From assembly GCA_018816735.1 (NCBI GenBank), contig JAHIVH010000132.1, forward strand, positions 62,001 to 126,000: 64,000 nucleotides of DNA, read 5' to 3'. Under the pieces are notes generated by a model. The model was not told where the DNA came from. It did not search any database and saw only the letters and a program-made list of their open reading frames with translations. A program made the translations under genes and the position numbers. Positions 44,901-53,184 of this stretch are shown piece by piece. This DNA is from Pseudomonadota bacterium. GTDB lineage: Bacteria > Desulfobacterota > Desulfobacteria > Desulfobacterales > JAHIVH01. The stretch's first letter is position 1, and every line of letters starts with the position of its first letter.

Positions 44901-45675
44901 CCAGTTTTTTTTTGAACTGGTCGAAAGTCTCTTTTTCAAACACAAACAGGATCGAAATACCGGCAGAATCCCTGCCTCTGACCTCAAGACGGTCAATGGC
45001 ATTCAGTACAGCATTGATTTTTTTATAAACCCTTATTGTATCCGCTGGCAGCTTATCCCCGTTCGCACAGAGGAGCCCGGTGATTTTATCAATGTTCTTG
45101 AGAATTTCCGCTTCGAGTGTCCATCGGATATCTTTTAAATCTTCAATCCGTTTGCTGACAATATCGGTTTCAGCTGAATCAAGAAAGCCTGTCTGTTCGA
45201 CAAGAGCGTTTTCTTCACCGGCAACAAGTCTTCCCAAATCCGCGGACAGGCCTTGAAGCATTTCCCGGGCGGTTTTGGTATTGAATACAGCAATAAACGG
45301 GTCGTCATTCTTGTGACGGTGCACTATCGTTTTGAGTTGGGAAAGGGTGGACTCCCCGGCAAGGTAATGGTCCTTCAGGGAGTGATTGTTTTCTTTGCAT
45401 AATGAAAATGTTTTTTCGCTGATAGCTGAAAATAAAAGGTTCAGTGATTCACCTGCAACCTCGAATGCCGGTTTTACGCCTTTTCCATAAGATACAATAC
45501 CTGCAAGACCGCAAAATAGGGTATTCATCCTGACAGGAAAGATCACAATCGCGTTTTCACCGTCAAAAGAGCGGTTCCTGCCCATATGAATATCTGTTTT
45601 CAGAAAATCATATGTTTGTCTGCAAGCATTTGAAATATAATTTGATAGTTTTGAAAAATATGTAGTGGGTTTCAT
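41905..45675 (-). CDS. Very large GlmS-like protein (amidotransferase + SIS domains)
   Basis: A protein of 1256 residues (ATG 45675, with AAAGGAA upstream; ATG 45705 would give 1266), about twice the 609 of E. coli GlmS. An N-terminal class-II glutamine amidotransferase half is visible but expanded by insertions (CGLAGIVSYG, LEVRGRDSAGISI, HTRWASVGEISEANCHPVDN). Two SIS sugar-isomerase domains follow (FTGQGTAGVAALACANIMN, AISQSGTTTDTNRAVDMV, SVASTKAF). About 350 C-terminal residues show no family I know. The nucleophile Cys is not N-terminal: it is C55 of this form, so a propeptide would have to be removed. The likely reaction is amination of a sugar phosphate (glucosamine-6-phosphate or a relative). 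It is the last gene of the minus-strand rpsF-to-hflX block. Confidence 0.8.
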   Translation of the reverse strand: MKPTTYFSKLSNYISNACRQTYDFLKTDIHMGRNRSFDGENAIVIFPVRMNTLFCGLAGIVSYGKGVKPAFEVAGESLNLLFSAISEKTFSLCKENNHSLKDHYLAGESTLSQLKTIVHRHKNDDPFIAVFNTKTAREMLQGLSADLGRLVAGEENALVEQTGFLDSAETDIVSKRIEDLKDIRWTLEAEILKNIDKITGLLCANGDKLPADTIRVYKKINAVLNAIDRLEVRGRDSAGISILFVFEKETFDQFKKKLAPNDPENTLSQRTNRDVLKNNGISINENAESQHVTMTMTYKIAAEIGSLGDNVSFLRHQIQKDGILKKAASTKHVHNTVTAHTRWASVGEISEANCHPVDNETRECKTKKTGLIHVSLNGDIDNYLELKKEYENQYGTLQENITTDTKIIPMQIEMYLKKGHRISEAFLMAVNDFEGSHAIVMHTDLSPGKLFLAQKGSGQAIFVGIADDHFMPTSEIYGFIEETNRYIKMDGESIFHGKNGDTQGQIFVLSHSGKKGSPIKDPTECITAMYYDGTPIPITEKNIQHTKITSRDIDRQGFSHYFLKEITESPVSVEKTLLNRWKVKPGTGNVYMTALDQKTLPDILSDALSKNTIRRIYFTGQGTAGVAALACANIMNYYLNDPLILVKALKASELSGFILNDTDKTDAMKDALVIAISQSGTTTDTNRAVDMVKTRGARTLAIVNRRDSDLTFKVDGIIYTSSGRDIEMSVASTKAFYSQIVAGAILSLHIAGLKGARDEAFVSEEIKSLLKLPGHMRKILGMRSEIETSAQKHAVKKTYWAVVGSGPNKASSDEIRIKLSELCYKTISSDYVEDKKHIDLSSEPLIIVCAAGTRENVLGDIIKDTAIFNAHKALPIVITDEGENRFAPYAADVFHVPKVSEHLAPVLNTLVGHLWGYYAALSINEGSKFMYDHSRELKSALDDYASQGLNVYEVLVERGFREQAAQFYQAFRDKKNTNGFPAIMGFDSVANLSMLLKYLTGRLPVTDFEFDFGKKGTANNIIQMLFESMSDAINFLARPVDAIKHQAKTVTVGTSRISEKIEGLLFEAIAYYKLSVSQLTNSNVIVLKNLQNVVSGINGSILYRIGGLNLLGEPTDETTIDVLQKDGILKDIPSRVESDTRLKGTKQIIVRQGNVYIGTGRKDSRSILVIPAVSTDPSKVNVIEYLLLLNISFRENVPLFNTIKALGGKYEHIKNIVQENSINWDDSYLETIDLQELFGKSAEKVGEKIIADVNGR

Positions 45676-45765
45676 CCGTGTTCCTTTATCTGTTAGAGGG
45701 CTCATCCCTGCCTTGTATTCAAGTGAGGTTTTTCCTTATGTATCATGGAAATTCAACCCATATAA

Positions 45766-47433
45766 TCAGATTAAAAGGGTTTCGTCAAAAAAAATATCCG
45801 AGTCTCTCAATGTCATGCCGGAAACCATGTCTTCCAGTCTGGCGATTAAGGGAAGAAGGGTTTTGGCATCTGTGGCGGAGATCCTTATGCCGTCCCGGAA
45901 TCGCTCCGGGGATTCATTTTCAGGATCAGAGAGAAGATCCTGTTTGTTGAATACATAGAGAACCGGGATTCTGTCCAGCTTGAGGTCTTCAATAATTTTT
46001 TCTACCGACTGAATCTGTTCGCGATAGCGGGGATTGCTGATATCCACCACATGAAGCAGCAGGTCTGCACCTTCCAGTTCTTCCAGGGTGGCTTTAAATG
46101 CGGCAATGAGTTCCTTGGGAAGGTCTTTGATAAACCCCACGGTATCTGTGATGATTACTTCAATATCCTGGGGAAAGCGGAGTCTTCTGCTGGACGGATC
46201 AAGGGTCGCGAAAAGCTTGTCTTCGGCAAACACCTTGCTTTTGGTCATGGTGTTCAGCAGGGTTGATTTACCCGCATTCGTGTATCCGACGATAGAAATA
46301 ACAGGAACCCCTTTTTTATTTCTTTTCGATTTCTGCTGTTTGCGGTTTTTTTGAATGGCCTCAACTTCTTTCTGAAGTTTCAAGATGCGTTCACGGGCGC
46401 GTCTTCTGTGGATTTCCAGTTTTGTCTCCCCAGGCCCACGGCCGCCGATGCCGCCGGTGAGTCTCGACATGGCCGTATTTTTTGTAATGAGCCGGGGCAT
46501 GAGATATTTTAGCTGGGCCAGTTCGACCTGGAGTTTGCCTTCTCTTGATTTGGCACGCTGGGCAAAGATATCCAGGATAAGCTGTGTCCGGTCAATCACT
46601 TTGAGATCGAGCTGGTCGGTGACCAACCGTATCTGTCCGGGATCAAGTTCCTGATCGAATACAATCAGGCTCACGTTTTTTTGCAGGGCAGTGATGGTCA
46701 GGTCGGCAAGCTTTCCTTTGCCCATGATAAATTTGGGATCAACCTGTTTACGCTGCTGTAAAACGGTATCTATCACCTGAATGTCTGATGACCGTGCCAG
46801 TTCTTTCAATTCAGCCAATGAGTCCAGGGCTTGCGGCTTGGGGCCTGTGGTCACATGGACCAGAATGGCCCGTTCACCTGTTTGACCGGTGTCAAGAAGT
46901 GCCTGGAGCTTCGAAAGGGACGCTTCTGTCTCACGTATCAGTGCCATGCACCCGATATCAAGACGGGTATGCATGAGGGGCTTGAGCAGCACATATGGTT
47001 TTTCTTCATTGCCGGGTTCTATGTGGCCGGCATGGATTTCAAGGGGCAGCCCGTCATTTGTAATGGTCACGGCAGCCATTAAATCAAGTCTCAATAACGA
47101 AAGATCTGTCAGGTCATCTTTGGTGAGGGCTTCGTTTTTAAGGTGCGTATGAATGCATTTCAGTCCGTTCAATCGGCCCGGTGCCGCATGATACTCATTT
47201 AATTTGGGAATGACGATCTGGTCCGGCGTGCCCACAATGACACCAACGGTTTTGCCGGACCGGTTGATCAGAAGGGCGATCTGGCGACGGATTTCATGGG
47301 AGATATCAACGATTTCCCGGCACAATTCCGGAGTGAGAATGTACTCCGGCGGTGTTCTGCGCCTGTAGAGGTTTTCAATTCGTTTTATCTGGTTGGCCTT
47401 GAGGCCTTCAACGTTTCCATAAATGGTTTTCAT
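45766..47433 (-). CDS. hflX: Ribosome-associated GTPase HflX
   Basis: A 555-residue GTPase, longer than the 426 of E. coli HflX because of an extra N-terminal domain of about 180 residues, as is common in Desulfobacterota. The HflX domain has HVTTGPKPQALDSLAEL-type strands and the glycine-rich linker GGIGGRGPGETKLE. The G-domain shows G1 GYTNAGKSTLLN, G3 DTVGFIKDLP and G4 NKQDLL. HflX splits stalled ribosomes and helps in heat stress. It starts 12 bases after the dnaB stop and is in the same operon. Confidence 0.95.
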   Translation of the reverse strand: MKTIYGNVEGLKANQIKRIENLYRRRTPPEYILTPELCREIVDISHEIRRQIALLINRSGKTVGVIVGTPDQIVIPKLNEYHAAPGRLNGLKCIHTHLKNEALTKDDLTDLSLLRLDLMAAVTITNDGLPLEIHAGHIEPGNEEKPYVLLKPLMHTRLDIGCMALIRETEASLSKLQALLDTGQTGERAILVHVTTGPKPQALDSLAELKELARSSDIQVIDTVLQQRKQVDPKFIMGKGKLADLTITALQKNVSLIVFDQELDPGQIRLVTDQLDLKVIDRTQLILDIFAQRAKSREGKLQVELAQLKYLMPRLITKNTAMSRLTGGIGGRGPGETKLEIHRRRARERILKLQKEVEAIQKNRKQQKSKRNKKGVPVISIVGYTNAGKSTLLNTMTKSKVFAEDKLFATLDPSSRRLRFPQDIEVIITDTVGFIKDLPKELIAAFKATLEELEGADLLLHVVDISNPRYREQIQSVEKIIEDLKLDRIPVLYVFNKQDLLSDPENESPERFRDGIRISATDAKTLLPLIARLEDMVSGMTLRDSDIFFDETLLI

Positions 47434-47445
47434 ATGAGTCGTTTG

Positions 47446-48825
47446 TTATGACGTGATTACCTGATCAAATTCACTGGGAGCCGGATTTTCAAAACGGGTG
47501 TATTTACCGATAAATGTCAAGGGCACAGCGCCCGTGGCCCCATTTCTGTGTTTGGCGATAATGATTTCCGCTTTGCCTTTGTTGGGATTGGTGTCTTCTT
47601 TATTGTAGACTTCATCCCGGTAAATAAATGCCACAATATCCGCATCCTGTTCGAGTGCGCCTGACTCTCTCAAGTCCGACAGAACAGGGCGTTTGTCGCT
47701 TCGCTGTTCCAGCATGCGATTAAGCTGGGACAGGGCAATAATCGGAATATTCAATTCCTTTGCAAGGGATTTTAAAGATCGTGATATTTCCGCGATTTCC
47801 AGATGACGATCAATGGTAGACCGGCCTTTCATTAATTGAAGATAATCAATGATGATGAGTCCCAGGCCGTTGACGTTCATGGAAAGCCGTCTTGCTTTGG
47901 CCCGGATATCCATGGGGGAAACGTCTGCGGAGTCATCAATATAGATAGGGGCTTCGGCCAGAATGCCTGCTGAATTGGTGATTTTTGACCAGTCGTCACT
48001 GCTAAGGAATCCGCTTTTCAACCGGTGGGAGTCCACACGGGCTTCAGACGTAAGCAGTCTCATGGACAATTGCTCTTTTGACATTTCAAGAGAAAATACA
48101 GCAACGGGAATCCGGGATTCAATGGCCATGTTCCTCGCGATATTCAAGGCAAAAGCGGTTTTTCCCATGGATGGTCTGGCAGCGATGATGATCAGATCCG
48201 ATCGCTGAAGCCCCGAGGTGATATGATCTATCTGCCTGAATCCGGTGGGAAAGCCGGTAAACTGGTTGTCGCTTCCCTGTCTTTCTTCAAGGAGATCAAT
48301 GTTCTTGTCAATCAGATGCTTGAGTTGCGCAAAGCTGGGCTGCAGTTTGTCTTCTGTAATTTCAAAAATGGTTTTCTCAGCAAAATCGATAATATCATCC
48401 ACATCCCCCCGATCTTCAAAACAGCGGGTCACAATCCGTGAGGCGTTCTGAATCAATTTCCGCAAGGCTGATTTTTCCCGGATGATTTTCGAGTAAAACA
48501 CCGGATTGACCGACAGCGGCACCGTATCGACGAGTCTTGAAAGATAAGCGGCGCCCCCGATATCCGTAAGTTTGTCCTGATTTTTCAGATGATGGGCAAG
48601 GGTGATCAGATCCACAGGCTCACTCTTGGTAAAAAGATCCGTGATCGCTGAATAGATTATCTGATGGCTGGCCTTGTAGAAATGTTCGGGCAAAAGAATT
48701 TCAACCACGTCAAGCAACACGTCATTATTGATGAGAATGGCACTTAAAATGGATTCTTCCGCTTCGATATTCTGGGGCGGCAGTTTATTTAAAAAAGAAT
48801 CGGTATCGTTTTTTTGTAACGCCAT
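47446..48825 (-). CDS. dnaB: Replicative DNA helicase DnaB
   Basis: A 459-residue replicative helicase. The N-terminal domain (PPQNIEAEESILSAILINND) and the RecA-like C-terminal domain with Walker A (ARPSMGKTAFALNIARN), Walker B (LIIIDYLQLM) and the DLRESGALEQDADIV segment are complete. It unwinds DNA at the fork. The gene follows rplI after a 237-base gap that holds a perfect hairpin, and it precedes hflX. The order rplI-dnaB is conserved in many bacteria. Confidence 0.97.
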   Translation of the reverse strand: MALQKNDTDSFLNKLPPQNIEAEESILSAILINNDVLLDVVEILLPEHFYKASHQIIYSAITDLFTKSEPVDLITLAHHLKNQDKLTDIGGAAYLSRLVDTVPLSVNPVFYSKIIREKSALRKLIQNASRIVTRCFEDRGDVDDIIDFAEKTIFEITEDKLQPSFAQLKHLIDKNIDLLEERQGSDNQFTGFPTGFRQIDHITSGLQRSDLIIIAARPSMGKTAFALNIARNMAIESRIPVAVFSLEMSKEQLSMRLLTSEARVDSHRLKSGFLSSDDWSKITNSAGILAEAPIYIDDSADVSPMDIRAKARRLSMNVNGLGLIIIDYLQLMKGRSTIDRHLEIAEISRSLKSLAKELNIPIIALSQLNRMLEQRSDKRPVLSDLRESGALEQDADIVAFIYRDEVYNKEDTNPNKGKAEIIIAKHRNGATGAVPLTFIGKYTRFENPAPSEFDQVITS

Positions 48826-48925
48826 AATAAAAAAAACTGTTCCTTATAAACGACCACCCGCAGATGGTTTCACAACCAGTGCCGGTTATGTCGTCTGTTA
48901 ATTTTATATCACATGGTCTGAATTG

Positions 48926-48958
48926 CCGGATGACGGTACACTGAGAACCGTCATCCGG
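48926..48958 (-). terminator. Hairpin between rplI and dnaB
   Basis: CCGGATGACGGT (48926-48937) and ACCGTCATCCGG (48947-48958) make a perfect 12-bp stem with a nine-base loop. No long T-run follows on the minus strand, so it may be a weak terminator, a processing site or a control element between the ribosomal genes and dnaB. Confidence 0.55.
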
Positions 48959-49062
48959 TGATTATACGAAGGTGGGTATTCCATCATGTCGGCAAAACCG
49001 GCCAGCTGGCAAAACAGGGAATTTGCATTCCGCAAATACGTTAACGCATTTTTTAAAGAACA

Positions 49063-49518
49063 TTATACGGGTTTGTCTTCCGGTACAACTTCAACAGTAA
49101 TTTCAGGTTTTACACCTTTATACAACCGGATTGGCACTTTGTAAATGCCAAGATTTTTGATCGGTTCCGCAAGAAGGATCATCCGTTTTTCAATGGTAAC
49201 GTCCTGACTGGCGATGGCATCCGCAATATCACGGGTTGTTATTGATCCGTACAATCTGTCTTCATCACTGACCTTGGCTGAAATTTTGCAATAAATTGCA
49301 GATACTTTTTCTGCCATTTGCATAGCCATCTCACGCTCTTTGGCAATCTGAATTTCAAATTTGGCCTTCTGATGCTCAAGCATTTTTTTATTCTGTGGTG
49401 TGGCCAATACGGCTTTGCTTTGCGGAAACAGGTAATTTCTTGCGAAGCCTTTGGCCACATTGACCTCTGCGCCGATAATCCCGATTGAGTCTATGGTTTC
49501 TGTTAAAATTACTTTCAT
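49063..49518 (-). CDS. rplI: 50S ribosomal protein L9
   Basis: A 151-residue L9 starting at ATG 49518 (MKVILTETIDSIGIIGAEVN). The frame is open further upstream, but the family begins with MKVIL. The N-terminal RNA-binding domain (VNVAKGFARNYLFPQSKAV), the long connecting helix and the C-terminal domain (LYGSITTRDIADAI) are all recognisable. It binds 23S rRNA. It lies in the rpsF-rpsR-DUF2232-rplI order usual in this phylum. Confidence 0.97.
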   Translation of the reverse strand: MKVILTETIDSIGIIGAEVNVAKGFARNYLFPQSKAVLATPQNKKMLEHQKAKFEIQIAKEREMAMQMAEKVSAIYCKISAKVSDEDRLYGSITTRDIADAIASQDVTIEKRMILLAEPIKNLGIYKVPIRLYKGVKPEITVEVVPEDKPV

Positions 49519-49605
49519 TATACATTCTCCCCTACAGGATATCCTGTAGTTCCTAAAATTTTTAAGCAAAACTTAAAAAAGTTAAATTCGTTAACAAATT
49601 ATGTG

Positions 49606-50529
49606 TCACTCTTCTGTTTTTCCGGCTGGCGAAAGTTTCCTGAAATTCAGCCATACATCAAAAAGGCCTATGCCTACCAGAAGAATCAGAAGAATCTGAT
49701 TCAGGGCAATGATTGCGTATAATAACACCTTTAAAACAAGAGGGAACTTCTTTTTTTCAAACATAAAAGAAGTAACCGCCATTCCCTGAAACATATAAAC
49801 GGTAAAACAGGTAATCAACCCGTTCATGCCTATAAGCCAGGGGGCACCATCTGTCAAAATGAGCAAAAGGCCGCTTCCGATAATACCCCATACCAGTTTT
49901 TCCGGCGCCTGCCATTTGTTCAAGGGGGCATTCCCCAGAAAAAGATCAAATCCTTTTTTCATCAGGATAGATCGCGCAATCAGAAGGTTCAGCCAGCCCA
50001 CAACCAATGCGGTGGATATCAAAAGAGATGGCAGAATTCTGACCAATGCATACTGGATTCGAGGCAATGCATCGTTCAGGAGACTGATATTCTCTTCAGG
50101 CATTCCCATTTTTTCGTAAAGGGATACCGTAAGTACGAGATTTCTCTCAACATAGGCAGATACCATCTGGATGATATCCACTTGCCTGGCCATACTGTAA
50201 AAGAGCAACCCTGCAAACCCTGCGGCCAAAATGAGTCCACAGGCAAACAAAATGGTTTTTTCTATCGAGTATCCGGATTCGGAGAACTCCCCCAGAAAAA
50301 AACCAAAAATCATCAGACCGGAGAATAGAAAAAAATCCGGTGACAGTGCCTCAAGAATCAGGGCAATTAAAACAAGCATGGCAGAGGGAACCACCATACC
50401 GGATTGTCTGCCCAGTTTCAGCCTGTAAAGCATGACAGGCAGCGGAATAAAGAGAGAGCTGAAAAAACTGATAATCGGCATAGTTACGGATGCCAGAAAG
50501 AGCGTTCCCGTAATGGCTATTCCAGCCAT
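49606..50529 (-). CDS. DUF2232 membrane protein
   Basis: From ATG 50529 this is a 307-residue polytopic membrane protein with about eight helices (an in-frame TTG at 50568 would add 13 residues). It begins MAGIAITGTLFLASVTMPII, typical of the DUF2232/YybS-like family that sits between rpsR and rplI in many Desulfobacterota and Firmicutes. The family is a predicted membrane component of unknown role. It starts 72 bases after rpsR. Confidence 0.85.
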   Translation of the reverse strand: MAGIAITGTLFLASVTMPIISFFSSLFIPLPVMLYRLKLGRQSGMVVPSAMLVLIALILEALSPDFFLFSGLMIFGFFLGEFSESGYSIEKTILFACGLILAAGFAGLLFYSMARQVDIIQMVSAYVERNLVLTVSLYEKMGMPEENISLLNDALPRIQYALVRILPSLLISTALVVGWLNLLIARSILMKKGFDLFLGNAPLNKWQAPEKLVWGIIGSGLLLILTDGAPWLIGMNGLITCFTVYMFQGMAVTSFMFEKKKFPLVLKVLLYAIIALNQILLILLVGIGLFDVWLNFRKLSPAGKTEE

Positions 50530-50601
50530 TATATCTCTTGTTTTCTCCCACGTTTCTGTCCGGGACAATGGTGTTTTTTTCCCCCTGATAAAAATTTACC
50601 T

Positions 50602-50910
50602 TTATAATTCTTTTATTGACCCTACGTATGGGAGTAACGCAATTGTACGGGCTCTTTTAATTGAAACCGTCAATGAACGCTGATGCTTTGCGCATGTCCC
50701 GGTAATCCGTCTTGGAATAATTTTTCCCCGTTCAGACAGAAAATATTTTAACATCCTGACATCTTTGTAATTTATTTCAAGTTCTTTATCCGCACAAAAA
50801 CGGCAGACTTTTCTTCTGTGATAGACCTTCTTCCTTTTCTTAAAGGAACCGGCACCTGACCGTGATTGTGATTGGGATTGTGAATGTGATTGTGATCTTG
50901 AACCCATCAT
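50602..50910 (-). CDS. rpsR: 30S ribosomal protein S18 with Ser/Gln-repeat N-terminus
   Basis: A 102-residue S18 (E. coli has 75). The core from residue about 25 is canonical: FKKRKKVYHRRKVCRFC, then INYKDVRMLKYFLSERGKII and RITGTCAKHQR. The first 20 residues are MMGSRSQSHSQSQSQSRSGA, an unusual run of Ser-Gln/Ser-His/Ser-Arg dipeptides. It is encoded by near-repetitive codons (50860-50905) and directly joined to the core. AAGGAGGAAG at the rpsF end supplies the ribosome-binding site. The start could be either of two consecutive ATGs. Confidence 0.96.
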   Translation of the reverse strand: MMGSRSQSHSQSQSQSRSGAGSFKKRKKVYHRRKVCRFCADKELEINYKDVRMLKYFLSERGKIIPRRITGTCAKHQRSLTVSIKRARTIALLPYVGSIKEL

Positions 50911-51363
50911 TTACGCTTCCTCCTTGTCGCTTTCTACTTCTTCGTCGGTTGTATCGTCAAAATCAGCGCTATCATCATCGGACGCGTCCATGTCTTTTTC
51001 AGATGCCTTTTTTTCTGCTTCTTCCTTGGTTTTCTTTATTTCGGCCATTTTTGCTTTGACTTTATCAACATCAACATCATCTTCAAGCAGAATGGTCATG
51101 TATTTCATGACCTTGTCGTCAAGGCGGCTTGTTCTTTCCAGTTCGTCGACCAATTGGGTTGAACCGCAAAAATTGACACAAACATAGTATCCGCGAGTTT
51201 TTTTACGGATCTCATATGCCAGTTTTCTTTGTCCCCATTCGTCAAAATCGACAATGAGTCCTTTTTCTTTTTCGATCAGGGTTCTGATCTTTTCAAAAAT
51301 TTGACCTCGACCGTCTTCCGACAGATCCGGATCAATGATAAAAGTAGTTTCGTATTGTCTCAA
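50911..51363 (-). CDS. rpsF: 30S ribosomal protein S6
   Basis: A 150-residue S6. The first 95 residues are the usual fold (MRQYETTFIIDPDLSEDGRG, WGQRKLAYEIRKKTRGYYV). The last 45 residues are a lysine-then-aspartate/glutamate-rich tail (DASDDDSADFDDTTDEEVES). Translation must start at TTG 51363, since MRQYETT is the family N-terminus. A strong GGGAGG lies five bases before it. It is first in the operon with rpsR (stop and start adjacent). Confidence 0.96.
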   Translation of the reverse strand: MRQYETTFIIDPDLSEDGRGQIFEKIRTLIEKEKGLIVDFDEWGQRKLAYEIRKKTRGYYVCVNFCGSTQLVDELERTSRLDDKVMKYMTILLEDDVDVDKVKAKMAEIKKTKEEAEKKASEKDMDASDDDSADFDDTTDEEVESDKEEA

Positions 51364-51736
51364 ATCAACCTCCCTTTGGCTGTAAAGCCCTGAAATTTAT
51401 ATAAATCAGAGCAAGGATGAAAAACGCATACACCTTGTATGCATCAAAAACTTTTTTAACTAACATCATTGATAGACACCTGTCAAGATGATTTATGGAT
51501 GGAATCCTGGGGGGGCCTTTTGAAAATACCTTGTTGTTTTGCCTGATGGAAAGTTTTGAAAGACTATTAATTAATTCATTGCTTTTTTCATTTTATTATG
51601 ATTCAATTTTATCGTTACAAAACGATCGTTCACAATTACCGCATCCTGGCAGACCACAAACGTTCCTGAACCAGAGACGCATACCCAGTCTGAATAATCA
51701 TGATTCCAAGGAGAGTCCGGATGATGAGGTCATTTC
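51364..51736. promoter_or_regulatory. rpsF leader and promoter region with attenuator-like hairpin
   Basis: On the minus strand a TTGACA (51480-51485) is a likely -35 for the ribosomal operon; the -10 is weak. Between it and rpsF, GCATACA (51436-51442, minus sense) and TGTATGC (51426-51432) form a perfect 7-bp hairpin with a three-base loop. This is followed by G and TTTTT (51424-51420), which looks like an intrinsic terminator in the leader. S6:S18-type leader control is known in this operon of other bacteria, but I could not find the CCG-bulge motif. The rest, towards the plus-strand VOC gene, shows no gene. Confidence 0.45.
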
Positions 51737-52984
51737 ATGATTGATCATTTAAATCGTATCCGTTTTAACGTTCCGGACATGGATAAGGCTAAAAAATGGT
51801 ACACGGCTGTTCTTGAACAGGAACCGATTGTTGATCATCATCTGCAGGTTGTTTTTAATGCAGGGAATTCATGGCTGACGATCCGGTCGGGGAATCCGTC
51901 ACAGGCAAACAGCAGCTTGTCACCTGCCGAATACTGGCTTGTGGATGATATTGACGGGATGTTTGAAAAACTTTTAAAGTCAGGCGCCAAGGTTCATTCT
52001 GAATTCAGTGTAACGCCTTTTGGTGAAAAAGCCGTTTCTGTCAGGGATCCTTTTGGCAATATATTCGGGATCATGGAAAATAAAATATACAAGGAAGGCA
52101 GGCTTGTCGAATCCAAACCGTCACGAACCGCTATGGGGGCCGCTTTTTTTCGAGCCATTGCAGCGATAGAAGAGGATAAGGCCATAGGACCGGATTATCT
52201 GGCAGCGCTTTTTTTGTCAAAAGAGATGAAGATAATTCTTGAATACCCGGAAATGAGAAAATGGGCAAAAAAATACAGGGCGCCATCCGGACTCTATGAG
52301 TATATGTGTGCGAGGACCATGTCATTTGACCGCTACTACAATGAAGCGCTGAAAGACGGGTGCACCCAGATTGTGATTCTGGGTGCGGGATACGATACAA
52401 GGTCTTGCCGTTTCAGAGACCGGACAGGAAAAGCCCGTATATTCGAACTCGATATCCCCACCACGCAGGAGCGAAAAAAGGAAGTTCTTTCCCAGGCAAA
52501 TATTTCTGTACCGGATCAGGTTTTATTTGTGCCAATAAATTTCAACAGGGACTCCCTTGAAGACGTGCTGTTCAATGCAGGGTTTGACAAAAATCAGAAG
52601 ACCTTTTTTCTCTGGGAAGGGGTGACGTACTACCTGGCTCCCCAAACGGTTGATCACACATTGAAATTTGTTCAGTCACACTCATCAAAAAGCAGCAGCA
52701 TTGCGTTTGATTATGTGGCCATTTCAGAAAGCCTGTTAGATGGGTATGGGGTGAAGGATCTGATTGGCTATATGCAGTCTGAAAACCCCGGAGAACCGTC
52801 CCGCTTTGCCATAGAAGAATGCAGGATAGAATCATTTTTATCTGAAAGGGGATTCCAGGTTCTCCATCATCAGACGGCAAAAGAACTGGAACAGAAAATG
52901 ATAAAGACAGACAACGGCTTTTCAGGAAAGATAACGGCTTTTTTCTGCGTTGTTCATGCATCAGGTGGATGTCCCTTTGTTTGA
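51737..52984 (+). CDS. VOC-domain / SAM-dependent methyltransferase fusion
   Basis: A 415-residue fusion. Residues 1-115 form a vicinal-oxygen-chelate (glyoxalase/dioxygenase) domain (RIRFNVPDMDKAKKWYTAVL, then VRDPFGNIFGIME). Residues about 128-405 are a leucine-carboxyl-methyltransferase/PPM1-type (TIGR00027) domain. That domain has the SAM motif IVILGAGYDTRSCRF, the following acidic ELDIPTTQERK, and the later FFLWEGVTYYLAP. Such methyltransferases act on small molecules or polyketides, and VOC domains bind metal and small substrates. No neighbour explains the substrate. It starts at ATG 51737, divergent from the ribosomal operon. Confidence 0.88.
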   Translation: MIDHLNRIRFNVPDMDKAKKWYTAVLEQEPIVDHHLQVVFNAGNSWLTIRSGNPSQANSSLSPAEYWLVDDIDGMFEKLLKSGAKVHSEFSVTPFGEKAVSVRDPFGNIFGIMENKIYKEGRLVESKPSRTAMGAAFFRAIAAIEEDKAIGPDYLAALFLSKEMKIILEYPEMRKWAKKYRAPSGLYEYMCARTMSFDRYYNEALKDGCTQIVILGAGYDTRSCRFRDRTGKARIFELDIPTTQERKKEVLSQANISVPDQVLFVPINFNRDSLEDVLFNAGFDKNQKTFFLWEGVTYYLAPQTVDHTLKFVQSHSSKSSSIAFDYVAISESLLDGYGVKDLIGYMQSENPGEPSRFAIEECRIESFLSERGFQVLHHQTAKELEQKMIKTDNGFSGKITAFFCVVHASGGCPFV

Positions 52985-53184
52985 TCCTTCCGCATAATGG
53001 CTATTTTAGGTATTGTGTTTCAGCGCATATCTGGTAATATACTAAGCAAATTCAAAACGACTGCCCATGTTGAGGTCAATAAGGTCAACATCTTCTCACT
53101 GTTTTACGCTATCAGGTTCTGATATAACAATCACCCGTTCTTTTTGCCTGAATTTTTAAGGATGAATCAGGAGGCCAATCAGAC

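Noticed and set aside
44557..45138. 193-codon open frame opposite the GlmS-like gene
   Set aside because: Antisense to well-conserved amidotransferase motifs and without family similarity.
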